NCBI GenBank assembly: GCA_016200005.1
Contig: JACQFP010000077.1
Location: forward strand, 23,372 to 87,371
DNA: 64,000 bases
Reading direction: 5' to 3'
Source: Verrucomicrobiota bacterium
GTDB lineage: Bacteria; Verrucomicrobiota; Verrucomicrobiia; Limisphaerales; PALSA-1396
The position numbers were made by a program, and so were the translations under genes. A model generated the notes under the pieces. The model searched no databases. It was not told the origin of the DNA and worked only from the letters and a program-made list of their open reading frames with translations. Positions 18,129-29,011 of the stretch are shown piece after piece. Position 1 is the first letter of the stretch. Each line of letters starts with the position of its first letter.

Positions 18129-18455
18129 ATGAAGAACGCGAACGTTTTCGTTGATGTTGACCTGACGCTCGTCGATGCGGACGGAAAGCTGCTGCCGAGC
18201 GCACCTGAAGCTTTGACCAAACTTCGAGACAAAGGTTGCCACTTGTTTCTGTGGTCAACCAACGGCGCGAATTACGCCCGCAAAGTCGCGAGTCTGTATG
18301 GCTTGACAGAAATGTTTGAAGGATTCGCCGCGAAGCCGGACATCATCATTGATGATATGCCGGGAACGGTTGTGAATCCATTTGTCTTCGACGTGAACAC
18401 GGAGGAATCATGGCCTGCGCTGGCCGACAAAATTATTCGCAAACACATTGATTGA
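18129..18455 (+). CDS. Small HAD-superfamily protein
   Basis: 108 aa. HAD motif I is [10 protein letters not shown] (nucleophile Asp and acid Asp), motif [14 protein letters not shown], motif III probably the Lys in AAKPD, and motif [11 protein letters not shown]. There is no cap domain, so it is a minimal phosphatase-like fold; substrate unknown. It ends 8 bp before the purL ATG and is probably co-transcribed with it. Confidence 0.8.
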   Translation: MKNANVFVDVDLTLVDADGKLLPSAPEALTKLRDKGCHLFLWSTNGANYARKVASLYGLTEMFEGFAAKPDIIIDDMPGTVVNPFVFDVNTEESWPALADKIIRKHID

Positions 18456-18463
18456 ATTTTGCC

Positions 18464-20872
18464 ATGACCGAACCCGCCATCACATCTGAGTTGGTTGCCA
18501 AACACAACCTCACGCCGGAAGAATACGCCCGCGTCAAAGAAGTCCTCGGGCGCGAGCCGAGCTACACCGAGCTGGGCATCTTCTCGGTGATGTGGAGCGA
18601 GCATTGCAGCTACAAAAATACCCGGCCGCTGCTCAAAACGTTTCCGACCAAGTCGCCGAAAATCCTCGTCGGCGCGGGTGAGGAAAACGCTGGCATCATT
18701 GACATCGGCGACGGCATCGCCATTGCGTTCAAGATCGAGTCGCACAATCATCCGAGCGCAGTCGAACCGTTTCAAGGCGCGGCGACCGGCGTGGGAGGAA
18801 TCATCCGGGATATTTTTACGATGGGTGCAAGGCCGGTTTGTGCGGTGAACTCGCTGAGGTTTGGGCCAATCGTGGCCGACGTAGCAGCGGACGTCAGTCC
18901 GCTCCATTCAAGTTCGGGGAAAAGTCAGAGCCGACTGACGTCGGCTGCTACGAATGGAGAGGCGGATGCAGCCCTGAAAAACAACCGCCGTTTGTTTGCG
19001 GGAGTCGTCAGCGGCATCGCGCACTACGGCAACTGCTTCGGCATCCCGACCATCGCGGGTGAGGTTTATTTCGACAAAAGCTACGAGGGCAATCCGCTTG
19101 TGAACGCCTTTTGCCTCGGCGTGCTGCGCCACGAACAAATTGCGCGCGGCGCGGCCAAGGGCATCGGCAATCCGGTGTTCTACGTCGGACCGGCCACCGG
19201 ACGCGACGGTCTGGCAGGCGCGGCGTTCGCTTCGCAGGATTTGACCGAAGAATCCGCCGAGCAACAACGCGGAGCAGTGCAGGTTGGTGATCCGTTCATG
19301 GAAAAACTTGTTTGCGAAGCCTGCCTCGAACTGCTGGCCACCGGCGCCGTCGCAGGCATTCAAGACATGGGTGCAGCAGGCCTCACATGCTCGACTTGTG
19401 AAACCGCCGCGCGCGCGGGCACCGGCATCGAAATCGAATTGGACAAGGTGCCGCAACGCGCGCCGAACATGTCCAGCTACGAAATCATGTTGAGCGAATC
19501 GCAGGAGCGGATGCTCATCATCGTGCACAAAGGTCGCGAAGAAGAAGTGAAACGCATTTTCGACAAATGGGATTTGCCGTGGGCGGAAGTTGGTATCGTC
19601 ACCGACACTGGCCGGATGGTTGTGAAACATCACGGTAAGGTCGTCGCGGACATTCCAGCCAAGAAGATCGCCGACGAATCGCCGGTCTATCAGCGCGATT
19701 CCCAAGAGCCGGAGTACTTGAAGGAAGTACGCGCGTTTCGCCTCGATGGCGTTCCCGACACGACCGACCCGGTTGCCGATCTCAAGAAACTACTCGCCTG
19801 GCCGAGCATCGCGTCCAAGAACTGGGTGTATCGCCAATACGATCAGATGGTTCGCGACGGTACGGTCGTTTGCCCTGGCAGCGACGCGGCGGTGCTGCGC
19901 ATCAAGGCGGATTCATTGCCAGAAGCTGCAAACTCGCCTCACGCCTCACGCCTCACGGAGAAACTCATCGCCCTGACGGTGGATTGCAACGGCGTTTACG
20001 TTTATCTCGATCCCTACGAAGGCGCGAAGGCGGCAATGGCAGAAGCGTGCCGCAATCTCGCCTGCTCCGGCGCTGTTCCGCTCGGCACGACCGACAATCT
20101 CAACATGCCCAGTCCGCTCAAACCGGAACTGTTCTGGCAGATCAAGGAATCCGTGCGCGGGTTGGCCGAAGCATGCAAGGCATTCAACGCACCCGTCACC
20201 GGCGGCAATTGTTCGCTCTACAACCAAAGCCCCGCCGGCCCGATCGACCCCACGCCGACGGTCGCCGTTGTGGGCCTCATCGAAAAGCCGGAGCACGTCA
20301 CGACACAGTGGTTCAAGGATGGAGGTGACGCGATCATTTTGCTCGGCGAAGCGGTGGACATGCAAGACCCGCTACTCGGCCTCGGCGGCTCAGCCTGTCT
20401 GCAAGTAATTCACGGGAAAAAAACCGGCAGTCCGCCGCGCTGCGATCTCGATCAAGCCCGCACGCTGCACACCACACTGCTGGGTTTGATTCAATCCGGC
20501 TTGGTGAAAAGCGCGCATGATTGCAGCGAGGGTGGTCTAGCCGTGTGCCTTGCTGAAAGCTGCATCAGCCAACTCATCGCCCGCGAAACGCCGAGGTTGA
20601 TTGGTGCGACAATTGACTTGCGTGCGATGAAAGACACCCGCCTTGATGCGCTGCTCTTCGGCGAAACGCAAAGCCGCGCGGTCATCAGTTGCAAAGTCCT
20701 CGACGCCTTGAAAGTCGTCGAACGCGCCAAACTCATGGGCGTTCCCGCGGTTCAGATCGGAAAAGTCGGCGGAGACAAATTGACGGTGAAGGCGGCGGGC
20801 AGTGAATTCTCCGCCCCGATCACTGAGTTGCACGACTCTTGGTGGAACAGCATCGCCCGCGCGATGCTGTAA
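18464..20872 (+). CDS. purL: Phosphoribosylformylglycinamidine synthase, PurL subunit
   Basis: 802 aa from the ATG at 18464; a TTG at 18452 is the alternative. It is the synthetase subunit that aminates FGAR using ATP. Landmarks: [95 protein letters not shown] and [14 protein letters not shown]. Two segments do not belong to the family: about residues 140-163, encoded by a palindrome at 18881-18951 where the family normally runs straight from NSLRFG into RLFAGVV, and about residues 490-498, encoded by a CGCCTCA heptamer array at 19935-19956. Both are in frame; activity is therefore presumed retained. Confidence 0.95.
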   Translation: MTEPAITSELVAKHNLTPEEYARVKEVLGREPSYTELGIFSVMWSEHCSYKNTRPLLKTFPTKSPKILVGAGEENAGIIDIGDGIAIAFKIESHNHPSAVEPFQGAATGVGGIIRDIFTMGARPVCAVNSLRFGPIVADVAADVSPLHSSSGKSQSRLTSAATNGEADAALKNNRRLFAGVVSGIAHYGNCFGIPTIAGEVYFDKSYEGNPLVNAFCLGVLRHEQIARGAAKGIGNPVFYVGPATGRDGLAGAAFASQDLTEESAEQQRGAVQVGDPFMEKLVCEACLELLATGAVAGIQDMGAAGLTCSTCETAARAGTGIEIELDKVPQRAPNMSSYEIMLSESQERMLIIVHKGREEEVKRIFDKWDLPWAEVGIVTDTGRMVVKHHGKVVADIPAKKIADESPVYQRDSQEPEYLKEVRAFRLDGVPDTTDPVADLKKLLAWPSIASKNWVYRQYDQMVRDGTVVCPGSDAAVLRIKADSLPEAANSPHASRLTEKLIALTVDCNGVYVYLDPYEGAKAAMAEACRNLACSGAVPLGTTDNLNMPSPLKPELFWQIKESVRGLAEACKAFNAPVTGGNCSLYNQSPAGPIDPTPTVAVVGLIEKPEHVTTQWFKDGGDAIILLGEAVDMQDPLLGLGGSACLQVIHGKKTGSPPRCDLDQARTLHTTLLGLIQSGLVKSAHDCSEGGLAVCLAESCISQLIARETPRLIGATIDLRAMKDTRLDALLFGETQSRAVISCKVLDALKVVERAKLMGVPAVQIGKVGGDKLTVKAAGSEFSAPITELHDSWWNSIARAML
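18881..18951. repeat. Double-hairpin palindromic element inside purL (family F)
   Basis: Arms at 18881-18904 and 18928-18951 are complementary at 22 of 24 positions, and each arm is itself a hairpin (AGCGGAC/GTCCGCT and AGCCGAC/GTCGGCT). Read in frame it adds about 24-30 residues rich in Ser and Ala to PurL. Confidence 0.85.
19935..19956. repeat. CGCCTCA heptamer array inside purL
   Basis: Three tandem CGCCTCA units then a CG, read in frame as SPHASRLT. A perfect array encodes RLTPHAS in all three frames. Partly related GCGTGAC units occur upstream of purS (12739-12770). Confidence 0.75.
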
Positions 20873-21037
20873 GCCCCACCCAAATTAGAGAGACGCGAGT
20901 TCAATCCATAATCGGCGTAGCGGTACAGTTTGATGTACTGCGTCGGGCATGGGGTTTCCCCCCATTGTGTGAACGCGGCGTTTTTCATACGGTCACTCAA
21001 ATGCACGCCGCTGACCAATACATTCGGAAACAATTAA

Positions 21038-22606
21038 CCCGAATATTTCCTTGCAAAAAAGTGCAACCGTGATCTCCGGCCCACGTTTATGGGTGTATGA
21101 TTAATACAAGAGACCACGATTGCACGGGGACAGTTTGTAACCCTGAACTTTTCCAATTTCCAGCCGTAAAAAAGCGCCAGGTCACGGCGGGTTTTTCCGG
21201 CGGGGACGTGACCAGTGATGGCGGCATCCTGTTGTTGCGCCAAGCCGACCGCCAACTGGGACTGACCCAGGCGCTGGCCCGGGTGTTGCCCGATCCGCGC
21301 AACCCGGAGCGCATCGTGCATCCGCTGCTGACCTTCATCCGTCAGCGCGTCTATGGTCTGTGCCTGGGGTATGAGGATTTGAACGATCACGATCATCTGC
21401 GGCAGGATCTGGCCTGGCAGACGGCGGCGGAACGGGACGAGGCCCTGGCCAGCAGTCCGACCCTCTGCCGCTGGGAGAATCGGGCCGACCGCCAGGCGGC
21501 TTGGTGGGTGCAGGAAATCATGGTGAACCAATTCATCGCCGCCTTTGCGCAGGCACCCACGGAACTGATTTTGGACTTCGACAGCACGGATGACCGGGTG
21601 CATGGCAAACAGGAAGGCCGCTTCTTCCACGGCTACTACGGCAACTATTGTTTCCTGGCGCTGTATGTGTTTTGCGGAGAGCAGTTGCTGGTGTCGTATT
21701 TGCGGCCCAGCAACCAGGACAATGCCCGGCACGCGTGGGCGATTCTGAAGTTACTGGTCCGGCGATTGCGACGGGCTTGGCCGCAAGTAAAGATCGTGGT
21801 GCGGGCCGACAGCGGCTTTTGCCGGTGGCGGATGCTCCATTGGTGCGACGCTCACGGGGTGGGTTATGTGATTGGCTTGGCCAAGAACGACCGACTCCTG
21901 GTTCTGGCCCGGCCGTTAATGGACCAGGCGCAAGCCCAACACGAACAAACTCAGGAGAAGCAACGGCTCTTTGCCGAGGTGCGATATGCCGCCCAGAGTT
22001 GGGAGCGGGAGCGACGGGTGATCGTCAAGGCGGAGCACACGGACAAAGGGAGCAATCCGCGTTTTGTGGTGACCAATTTGGAGGCGGACGCCCAGCCGCT
22101 TTACGACGACGTTTATTGTGCGCGGGGCGAGATGGAGAACCGGATCAAGGAACAACAGTTGGGTTTGTTCAGCGACCGGACCAGTTGCCACGATTGGTGG
22201 GCCAACCAGTTTCGGCTGCTGCTCTCCAGTTGCGCGTATGTGCTGCTGGAGACGATGCGGCGACTGGGCTTGGCTGGCACCGACTTGGCGCGGGCGCAGG
22301 TGGGCACCATCCGGCTGAAGTTGTTGAAAATTGGCGCCGTGGTGTTGCGCAACACGCGGCGTGTGCGGCTGCTGTTGGCGAGCAGCTACCCGTATCAAAA
22401 CATCTTTGCGCAAGTGGCCAAAGCGTTCAACACGGGATAGACCCCAACGGTGCTGTCCCCGGCACGATTAAACAATGGGGGTAAGGGGGCGTGTGTACCG
22501 GAATCGAACAAATCAAGTTGAGAGGGCAAGTGGCGTTGAAAAATCACCCGAAAGACGTCTTCGACAGCCGGAAAATCAATTTCGAAGGTATGGTGAAATA
22601 TTCGGG
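21038..22606 (+). mobile_element. IS1380-family insertion sequence
   Basis: Terminal inverted repeats CCCGAATATTTC (21038-21049) and GAAATATTCGGG (22595-22606) match perfectly over 12 bp and enclose one transposase gene. TTAA flanks both ends (21034-21037 and 22607-22610), as expected for a 4-bp target duplication, although TTAA is self-complementary and could also be read as part of the repeats. About 160 bp of non-coding DNA lies between transposase and right end. It sits between purL and the giant LamG gene. Confidence 0.88.
21097..22440 (+). CDS. IS1380-family transposase
   Basis: 447 aa DDE transposase. The first catalytic Asp lies in ILDFDSTDDRVHGKQEG, the second in VVRADSGFCRWRML, and the Glu in YCARGEMENRIKEQQLG, the spacing and motifs of IS1380. 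The N-terminus has VTAGFSGGDVTSDGGILLLR, conserved in the family. The frame is intact, so the element is potentially active. The start at 21097 lies 59 bp inside the left terminal repeat. Confidence 0.93.
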   Translation: MINTRDHDCTGTVCNPELFQFPAVKKRQVTAGFSGGDVTSDGGILLLRQADRQLGLTQALARVLPDPRNPERIVHPLLTFIRQRVYGLCLGYEDLNDHDHLRQDLAWQTAAERDEALASSPTLCRWENRADRQAAWWVQEIMVNQFIAAFAQAPTELILDFDSTDDRVHGKQEGRFFHGYYGNYCFLALYVFCGEQLLVSYLRPSNQDNARHAWAILKLLVRRLRRAWPQVKIVVRADSGFCRWRMLHWCDAHGVGYVIGLAKNDRLLVLARPLMDQAQAQHEQTQEKQRLFAEVRYAAQSWERERRVIVKAEHTDKGSNPRFVVTNLEADAQPLYDDVYCARGEMENRIKEQQLGLFSDRTSCHDWWANQFRLLLSSCAYVLLETMRRLGLAGTDLARAQVGTIRLKLLKIGAVVLRNTRRVRLLLASSYPYQNIFAQVAKAFNTG

Positions 22607-22693
22607 TTAACTCAAACTGTACCATTACCATAATCCCCTTGCATTTACCGGAAGTCGGCGGATGATGCACGCGTTCTAACACTTAAGGCATTC

Positions 22694-25600
22694 ATGCGTC
22701 CTTGGCGTGCAGCTTGCCGTTCCGCCAGGGCCGCAGGGTCGTGGTGGACGGCGCAAAGGTGGGTCACCACTCGACTCGCGTCATTCGTTCCTCTTGCGGC
22801 TCTGCTACTGACGCCGCTGGTGCTGCGGGCACAATCCGGGGCGGGCAACTGCCTCCGCTTCGACGGCACGAACGGCTACGTCAGCATCCCGCACACGAAT
22901 GCGTTCAACGCGTATCCCTTCGCGGCCACGGCGTGGATTCGCACCACGTCCATCAACCCCACGGCCCAGGGCATTGTTTCCAAGTATCCCGACGCTCAAT
23001 TCGACGGCTGGTCCGTGCATCTCGTGAATGGTCGCGTCAATGTCTGGTACATCCGATCCTTCGGGAACTGGGTGCTCGCCAGCGGTGATAACCCGATTGA
23101 CGCCGGCTTTGTCGCCGACGGGAGCTGGCACCATATCGCCTTTGCGGTGGATGCGACTGGGGGCCGCGTCTTTGTGGACGGGACACTGCGAGCGACTGCG
23201 ATTTGGACCGGGCCGGCCGGGCCAGTGACGACCACCTTGCCGCTCCAGATTGGGCGTTATTACACTTATGCGAATCGCTTCCAAGGCGACATTGATGAGG
23301 TGTCAGTCTGGAACCAGGCGCTTGGCGCGAACACCGTGAATTACCTCAAGCACCGCCGGCTCACCGGAAACGAAGACGGGCTGGCGGGGCTTTGGCATTT
23401 GGATGAAGGAATGGGAACTATCACCAGCAATGCGGTCGTTGGCGCCGTTGGCGGAACTTTAAGCAACAGCCCAGCCTGGACTGGTTCCGCTGCGCCCATT
23501 GCGCTCGCGATGGTGGCGACGAATTGTTTGCGATTCGACGGCACGAACGGCTACGTGCAGGTGCCGCACAACACGAACCTGAATGCGTATCCGTTGACGG
23601 CGATGGGCTGGTTTCGCACCACGAACACCGTTTCGTTTGTGCAGGGTATCGTCAGTAAATACGCCGAGAGCAGCCTCAACGGCTGGAGTCTCTTTGTCCA
23701 AAACGGAAAGCTGCGCGGATTTTTTTATCGCCCGGGCTTTGGCGCGGCGATTGACGCCACGTCGGTCGCCACCGTCGCCGATGGCGGTTGGCATCACGCG
23801 GCGCTGACGGTGGACGCGGCAGGCGGAAAGTTGTGGCTCGATGGTAGCGTTGTTGGCACCGGCTCGTGGGTATCGCCCGGTCCGCCCACGAATACCCAGC
23901 CGGTTTTGCTCGGGTGCTACTCTCCGGCGAATTACTCGCAACGCTTCCACGGCGCGCTTGATGAGATCACGGTCTGGAATCGTGCGCTCACGACGAACGA
24001 GATTCAAACGCTCAAGAACCGTCCGCTCGTTGGCAATGAAACCAATTTGGTCGCTTACTGGCGATTGGACGAAGGCACGGGCACCGTGGTCGGCGACGCC
24101 ACCGGCCACGGCTACAACGGATCGTTCTCCAACTCGCCCTCGTGGACCGGCTCAACGGCGTATTTGGGCGATGGCAGCGTGTATCTGCTCGCGGCGACTG
24201 ACATTCCGTTCATTGAACGTTATTACGCCGTCAACGGCGCCGACTTGGTAAACTCGTTCGGCGTGACAGCCAAAGCCACGTTCTGGCGGTTCTACGACTT
24301 CGGCACCGCGCCGTCGAACTTGCTCGTCGCATACAAACTGGATACCGGGCTGCAAATCGCACCCGCCGGCACGCCGCTGGCGATCAAGCCCAACACCTAC
24401 TCCAACGCTTTCAACTTTGCGTCTTACAACGCGTCAGCGCCGATTGTCTCCGGAGTCGCAGCGGGAATGGCAACGATCAATCAGTTCCGAAACGTCGAAC
24501 CAGACACCGGCGTGCAATTGGATTCGGTCAACAATTTCCATCTGATGACCGGCACGCTTTCGCATGACGCGACGGGCGGCGGCTTCACGACGGACGGCAC
24601 GGAAGCCTCCGACCCCGCGCGGTTGTTGCACTTCAACGGGCATGTTTTCTTCGGCGGGATTGACACCATCCTCACCAATGTCATCAACACACCGGCGGCC
24701 GGCACGGTCACCGCGCCGACGCATCTGGCATCGCAACTGCAAATCGGCGCGGGCGGCGCGTATCTCGCGATCGCGCCCGGGTTCAAGTTCGGCGGCGGCG
24801 CGGCGTTCAACGTGAATCTCGGCGCGAATGGTTTCGCCACGAACCTGAACGGCTCGTTCAGCCTGGCCAACCCCACACAGTTCTTCGAGACGAACGGAAT
24901 TCGTTATCGCCTGCCCGGCGCAACCCTCAGCGCGGCGGGCATGGTGGCCACGAATCTCGAAGCGTGGTTTCCCGCGGGCTTCGGCCTGGCGACCAGCACG
25001 AACACTCGCGCCATGATGCCGTTTGCGTCGAAAACCAACGTGGCGCTGGGGCCGGATCTGTTGCCCACGAGTTCGCCGGTCATTTTCACCGCCGCGTCCT
25101 ACAATACGAATCTCCTTTGGTTCGCGGAGGAAACGAAACCGTTCTTGATTGGCGGCTCGCAAATTCTGTGGCGTATTCCGGAGGGCGAGTTCTACATGCC
25201 GGATGCGCAGGTGCTCCAGTTCGTCCGGCAGCAGGAGGACGCCGACCTCGACGCGGAGCGTCCGAATCTCGTGGACCAACTTGGCGGCTATCGCATCTCG
25301 AACGACAGCTACTATCGCAATATCGCCGCCGTCTCGGGCGCGCCGGTCTATGTGCGGCCCGACACCAACGGCGGCGCGCTGCTCACGATCCAGGCGGCCT
25401 TGGCGCCGGGCAACTACCGCCCGCATTTTCCCTATGTGCCTGGCTTCAGCCACATCCCAGCGGCCCCGGGCGAGCTGGTGATCACGAACGACCTGATTGA
25501 CACCGCCGCGAGTTATTTGCTGCTGCAAGACGTGGTGGCCCTGCGGTACGCGCGCGATTGTCCGCCGGATGGCGGTTGCAGTAATGCGGCGGTGGTGGGC

Positions 25601-28600
25601 GATCAGGTGTTGTTCTTTACCGCGCCGCCCGGACATTTTGGTCTGGGCGAACTTCGCTTCACACCCGAGGGCGGGTTGCTGGCTTACGGCACGATTGCGC
25701 CGCAGAATCTCACCTGGGGATTTGCGGGCGCAGGCAAATACGCCCAACGCACGAGCGACATGTCGGACGGCGCTTGTTATTTCTCCGGCACTTTTCTGAA
25801 GGCCGACGATCTGGCGGGCGAACAGGATGCGCGTCGCCCCACGCGCCTGTTGCACACCGGCTACGGGAGCGCGAACACCAACGATTTCACCTACGTCGAA
25901 CGTCCGGGCGCGGCCAACTACGCCGAGGGTCTGGCGAATTACGCGGGCTTGAATTTCCGCGCGCCGGCGTCGGGCCGCAGCGTCATCGCCGACGTGGACA
26001 CCGGTTCGTATCCGCTCACGTCGCGTTCCAAATACTATGTGCGCTTTGGCGGCGTCAGCGGGATTCATGAATCGGCGACCTTTCCGACGAACCTCACGCT
26101 TTACGGTTACGCGTTCACGTTCCAAAGCTATCGCCTCTCGTTCCTCGACAGCGACAATGAAGAATCGCGCACGGACGGCGTGGTCACGTTGCCCGTGCCG
26201 TCGGGTTTTCCAGTGGAGTTCGAGCGGATGAAATTCTTGTGTCGCGGCAACCTCGACTCCGCGCGGCTGCCGGCAAACATTGACACCAAGCATCTGGTTT
26301 ACTGGAACACGGATCTGAAGCTCTTGAGCCTGCAATTCAAGCCCGAATCCGGCGACCCATGCAGCCTCACCAAGCGCTATCTGGTGCTGGGGGTGGAAAC
26401 CAAATTGCCCTTCATCCCGCAAGCCCTTCACACCGCGCTGGCCATCAAGAACAATGGCAACCTTGCCACGGCGGCGACCGATGTGGAAGGCGTGGATTCG
26501 CGTTTCCCTGTGCCCGCGAATCTCCAGCTTCAAGGACCGGGCGGAAGTTTTTATCCGCTCACGACGGCGGGCGATGGTTACTTCAACAATTGGGAAAGAT
26601 CCGACAAGCCGACCACGGGCTTCTACAATATCGCGGCGCGGGTGCGCGTGCCGTTTTTCCGCGACGTGAAAATCCATCTCCACGTCACGCCCACCGGCAC
26701 GAACTCGGCGCAGCTTGCGCTGATGGGCGGTTGGGCGGCGGAAGAAGGCAAGGGCACGCACCGCGGCTGGAATGTCGGGGCACAAAATTATTTCAACACG
26801 GCGAAGTTTGACCGGACGCACGACGGCTGGCCGGCCGGCGTGTCGCTGACCGACTATCGCAAGAACGCCGCGGATTACCGCCCGCGCGCGCAGCAGAACT
26901 GGATTGACGTGGCGGACTTCGACTATCCGCTGGCGTGGAACGAGACGCTGCGCCAGTTCAAGGGTTTTGCCGACGCGACGGTGATCCTGCCGGTGATTGA
27001 CGTGAACAGCCGGCTCAAGGAACTCACGCCCGGCAAGGTGGACTTCGATTTCGCGCAGGACCTCAATCTGCAACTGCCGCGCCTCAAGGTGCTGGATTTT
27101 GCCAACGACGCCTTGAATGAAATCAACGCGCCCCTCGACTCGCTCGCCGGCGCGCTTCGCTCGCAACTCGGCGCGGGGCTGGATGTGAGCGGCCTGACCA
27201 GCGGCTTCCGCAGTCTGCAAAATGTCCTGCGCGAAAATCCCGAGGGCTTCTTCCGCCCGGTGCTCGAACCGGCGCTCGATGCGGCGGTGGTGAACAACCT
27301 TTACAACGCCCTCGCCGCCGAACTCGCCGCCAACGGCAAAGCCGCGCTGCTGGCCAAGACTGCCGCCATCGTCGGCGCGAACAGCAACTTGCTGCAATCC
27401 GCGATCATGAATCTCAACGGGACCGCGGGCCAGGCGACGAAGGTGTTCGGCCAGTTGGACCACACGTTCGCCGACGCGGAAGCGACGTTGAACCTGTTCC
27501 TCGACATGATCAAAAAAGACGGCGGCGGTAACCGCAACGTCATGCGCGCCGTCATCAAACAATTCGGGGCGGATATCGGAGACATCCCCGACTCGCTGCT
27601 CGCCAGCCTGCTGCAAGATCTCGAGCCGACACTGGCGAGCATCGAAAGCGACTTGCGCCAACTGCTCGTCCAGTTCGCCGAACTGCGCGCGCAGATCACC
27701 GGCGCGTCGGGCGATTTCGCCGCCGCGCTCAACGCCGCCAATCACTCGGGCGGGGTGGGAACTTATGTGCAGCAGGCTGGCGGCGGCATGGTGAAGCTGC
27801 TCGATTCCGTCGTCGGACCGGCGAACGATTACTTCACCGCGGATCCCTTGCGGGCAAGGCGCGAAATCCGCGAGCGGCTGATCGCCACCTTCCTCGGCTC
27901 GCCCGTGCCGGGTAGTTATCAGACGGCGTTCCGGCAATTCATGTCGGACAAGAATTTCCAGTTGGATCAGCTCATGGACGTGTTGTTCGACCAGGTAAAT
28001 CGTTCGATCCGCGACGGGTTGAGTTCGTACCTCGCCGGCGCGCAGGATGGCATTCCCCAACCCACGAAGGGCGGAGGCGGCGGTTCGTTGCTCTCGGCCA
28101 AGATTCGCGGTTCGCCAACTTTTGAAGGCGATTCACTCCGCCGGATTCATCTCGATGCGGAAATCAAAATGAAATTGCCGGACGACATGACCTTCTCGGC
28201 CTACATGGACATCAAGGAACTCGATTCGCAATCCACGGCGCTGAGTTGCATCCCGGCAGGCGGTCCGGCGGCGGAGGTGACGCTCGGCGCGAAGGATATT
28301 CCGCTGGATTGGCTGGGCGTGTCGAGCGGCGGGCCGCTCAAGCTCAACATCGAGGCGCGCTGGACGTTGCAAGAAGGCGCGGTGCTCGGGATCGGCGGGT
28401 CCTTCGAGGTGCTGGGGAAAATCGGATTCAAGGGTGGCAGCATCAATGATTTTGGCGCGTCGCTGGCCATCGGCAAGTTTGAAAATTATATCGCGGCCAA
28501 GGCGGGCGCCACTGTCACGATCATTGCGATCCCGGTGGATTTTAACGTCGGGATTTTTGCCGGCCGCGCCTGCTCGCTCGACCCGCTCAAGTTTATTGAT

Positions 28601-29011
28601 CCGGAAGTGGAGGAAGTCCTGATCACCAAGGCCGACGAATTCGCCGGCATTTATCTCCAGTTCGGCGCGAGCGTTTCGCTCTCCGACATTCTTTTCGGTT
28701 CCTCAAGCTGCCTGCTGGATCTCACCGGCAGCGTCAACTACGCGCTCTTTTATCAAGGCGGCCCGCGCTTCGGCAGCATCGGTGGCCGGCAGAAGTTGAG
28801 CTTGAGCGCCGACTTGATTTGCATCATCAGCGCCGAGGCGTCGTGGGCTATGGGCTACCGGCTGGATACGGAAGGAAAATTGTCCATGGCCGGCAAAGCG
28901 CGGCTCTGCGGGAAAATCGGCGCGTGTCCCTTTTGCCTGAAAGCGTGCGCGACGCTCTCCGTGAGCGGCACCGTGACCGATGAGGGAGTGGATTACTCGA
29001 TTGATTACTGA
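22694..29011 (+). CDS. Giant secreted LamG-domain protein (2105 aa)
   Basis: Long N-terminal signal (about residues 1-47, hydrophobic FVPLAALLLTPLVLRAQ). Two LamG domains follow, at about 50-255 and 275-480, each opening CLRFDGTNGYV and closing with a GNE...WHLDEG/WRLDEG module. The middle (about 490-1430) is beta-rich with no recognised family. Residues about 1440-1750 are predicted helical, possibly coiled coil (LDSLAGALRSQLGAGL, LLQDLEPTLASIESDLRQLL). The C-terminal part is beta-rich and contains paired Cys (CGKIGACPFCLKAC). First of three giant secreted genes; a repeat element separates it from the next. Likely polysaccharide or particle binding; specific function unknown. Confidence 0.8.
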   Translation: MRPWRAACRSARAAGSWWTAQRWVTTRLASFVPLAALLLTPLVLRAQSGAGNCLRFDGTNGYVSIPHTNAFNAYPFAATAWIRTTSINPTAQGIVSKYPDAQFDGWSVHLVNGRVNVWYIRSFGNWVLASGDNPIDAGFVADGSWHHIAFAVDATGGRVFVDGTLRATAIWTGPAGPVTTTLPLQIGRYYTYANRFQGDIDEVSVWNQALGANTVNYLKHRRLTGNEDGLAGLWHLDEGMGTITSNAVVGAVGGTLSNSPAWTGSAAPIALAMVATNCLRFDGTNGYVQVPHNTNLNAYPLTAMGWFRTTNTVSFVQGIVSKYAESSLNGWSLFVQNGKLRGFFYRPGFGAAIDATSVATVADGGWHHAALTVDAAGGKLWLDGSVVGTGSWVSPGPPTNTQPVLLGCYSPANYSQRFHGALDEITVWNRALTTNEIQTLKNRPLVGNETNLVAYWRLDEGTGTVVGDATGHGYNGSFSNSPSWTGSTAYLGDGSVYLLAATDIPFIERYYAVNGADLVNSFGVTAKATFWRFYDFGTAPSNLLVAYKLDTGLQIAPAGTPLAIKPNTYSNAFNFASYNASAPIVSGVAAGMATINQFRNVEPDTGVQLDSVNNFHLMTGTLSHDATGGGFTTDGTEASDPARLLHFNGHVFFGGIDTILTNVINTPAAGTVTAPTHLASQLQIGAGGAYLAIAPGFKFGGGAAFNVNLGANGFATNLNGSFSLANPTQFFETNGIRYRLPGATLSAAGMVATNLEAWFPAGFGLATSTNTRAMMPFASKTNVALGPDLLPTSSPVIFTAASYNTNLLWFAEETKPFLIGGSQILWRIPEGEFYMPDAQVLQFVRQQEDADLDAERPNLVDQLGGYRISNDSYYRNIAAVSGAPVYVRPDTNGGALLTIQAALAPGNYRPHFPYVPGFSHIPAAPGELVITNDLIDTAASYLLLQDVVALRYARDCPPDGGCSNAAVVGDQVLFFTAPPGHFGLGELRFTPEGGLLAYGTIAPQNLTWGFAGAGKYAQRTSDMSDGACYFSGTFLKADDLAGEQDARRPTRLLHTGYGSANTNDFTYVERPGAANYAEGLANYAGLNFRAPASGRSVIADVDTGSYPLTSRSKYYVRFGGVSGIHESATFPTNLTLYGYAFTFQSYRLSFLDSDNEESRTDGVVTLPVPSGFPVEFERMKFLCRGNLDSARLPANIDTKHLVYWNTDLKLLSLQFKPESGDPCSLTKRYLVLGVETKLPFIPQALHTALAIKNNGNLATAATDVEGVDSRFPVPANLQLQGPGGSFYPLTTAGDGYFNNWERSDKPTTGFYNIAARVRVPFFRDVKIHLHVTPTGTNSAQLALMGGWAAEEGKGTHRGWNVGAQNYFNTAKFDRTHDGWPAGVSLTDYRKNAADYRPRAQQNWIDVADFDYPLAWNETLRQFKGFADATVILPVIDVNSRLKELTPGKVDFDFAQDLNLQLPRLKVLDFANDALNEINAPLDSLAGALRSQLGAGLDVSGLTSGFRSLQNVLRENPEGFFRPVLEPALDAAVVNNLYNALAAELAANGKAALLAKTAAIVGANSNLLQSAIMNLNGTAGQATKVFGQLDHTFADAEATLNLFLDMIKKDGGGNRNVMRAVIKQFGADIGDIPDSLLASLLQDLEPTLASIESDLRQLLVQFAELRAQITGASGDFAAALNAANHSGGVGTYVQQAGGGMVKLLDSVVGPANDYFTADPLRARREIRERLIATFLGSPVPGSYQTAFRQFMSDKNFQLDQLMDVLFDQVNRSIRDGLSSYLAGAQDGIPQPTKGGGGGSLLSAKIRGSPTFEGDSLRRIHLDAEIKMKLPDDMTFSAYMDIKELDSQSTALSCIPAGGPAAEVTLGAKDIPLDWLGVSSGGPLKLNIEARWTLQEGAVLGIGGSFEVLGKIGFKGGSINDFGASLAIGKFENYIAAKAGATVTIIAIPVDFNVGIFAGRACSLDPLKFIDPEVEEVLITKADEFAGIYLQFGASVSLSDILFGSSSCLLDLTGSVNYALFYQGGPRFGSIGGRQKLSLSADLICIISAEASWAMGYRLDTEGKLSMAGKARLCGKIGACPFCLKACATLSVSGTVTDEGVDYSIDY

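Noticed and set aside
21034..21037. TTAA-specific piggyBac-like element
   Set aside because: The transposase has IS1380 DDE motifs and a bacterial IS layout; TTAA is just the local target.
24434..28060. A 1208-codon open frame on the minus strand opposite the giant LamG gene
   Set aside because: Composition is Arg/His-rich without any domain, and the plus-strand frame has clear LamG domains and a signal peptide. Such shadows are normal in GC-rich DNA.
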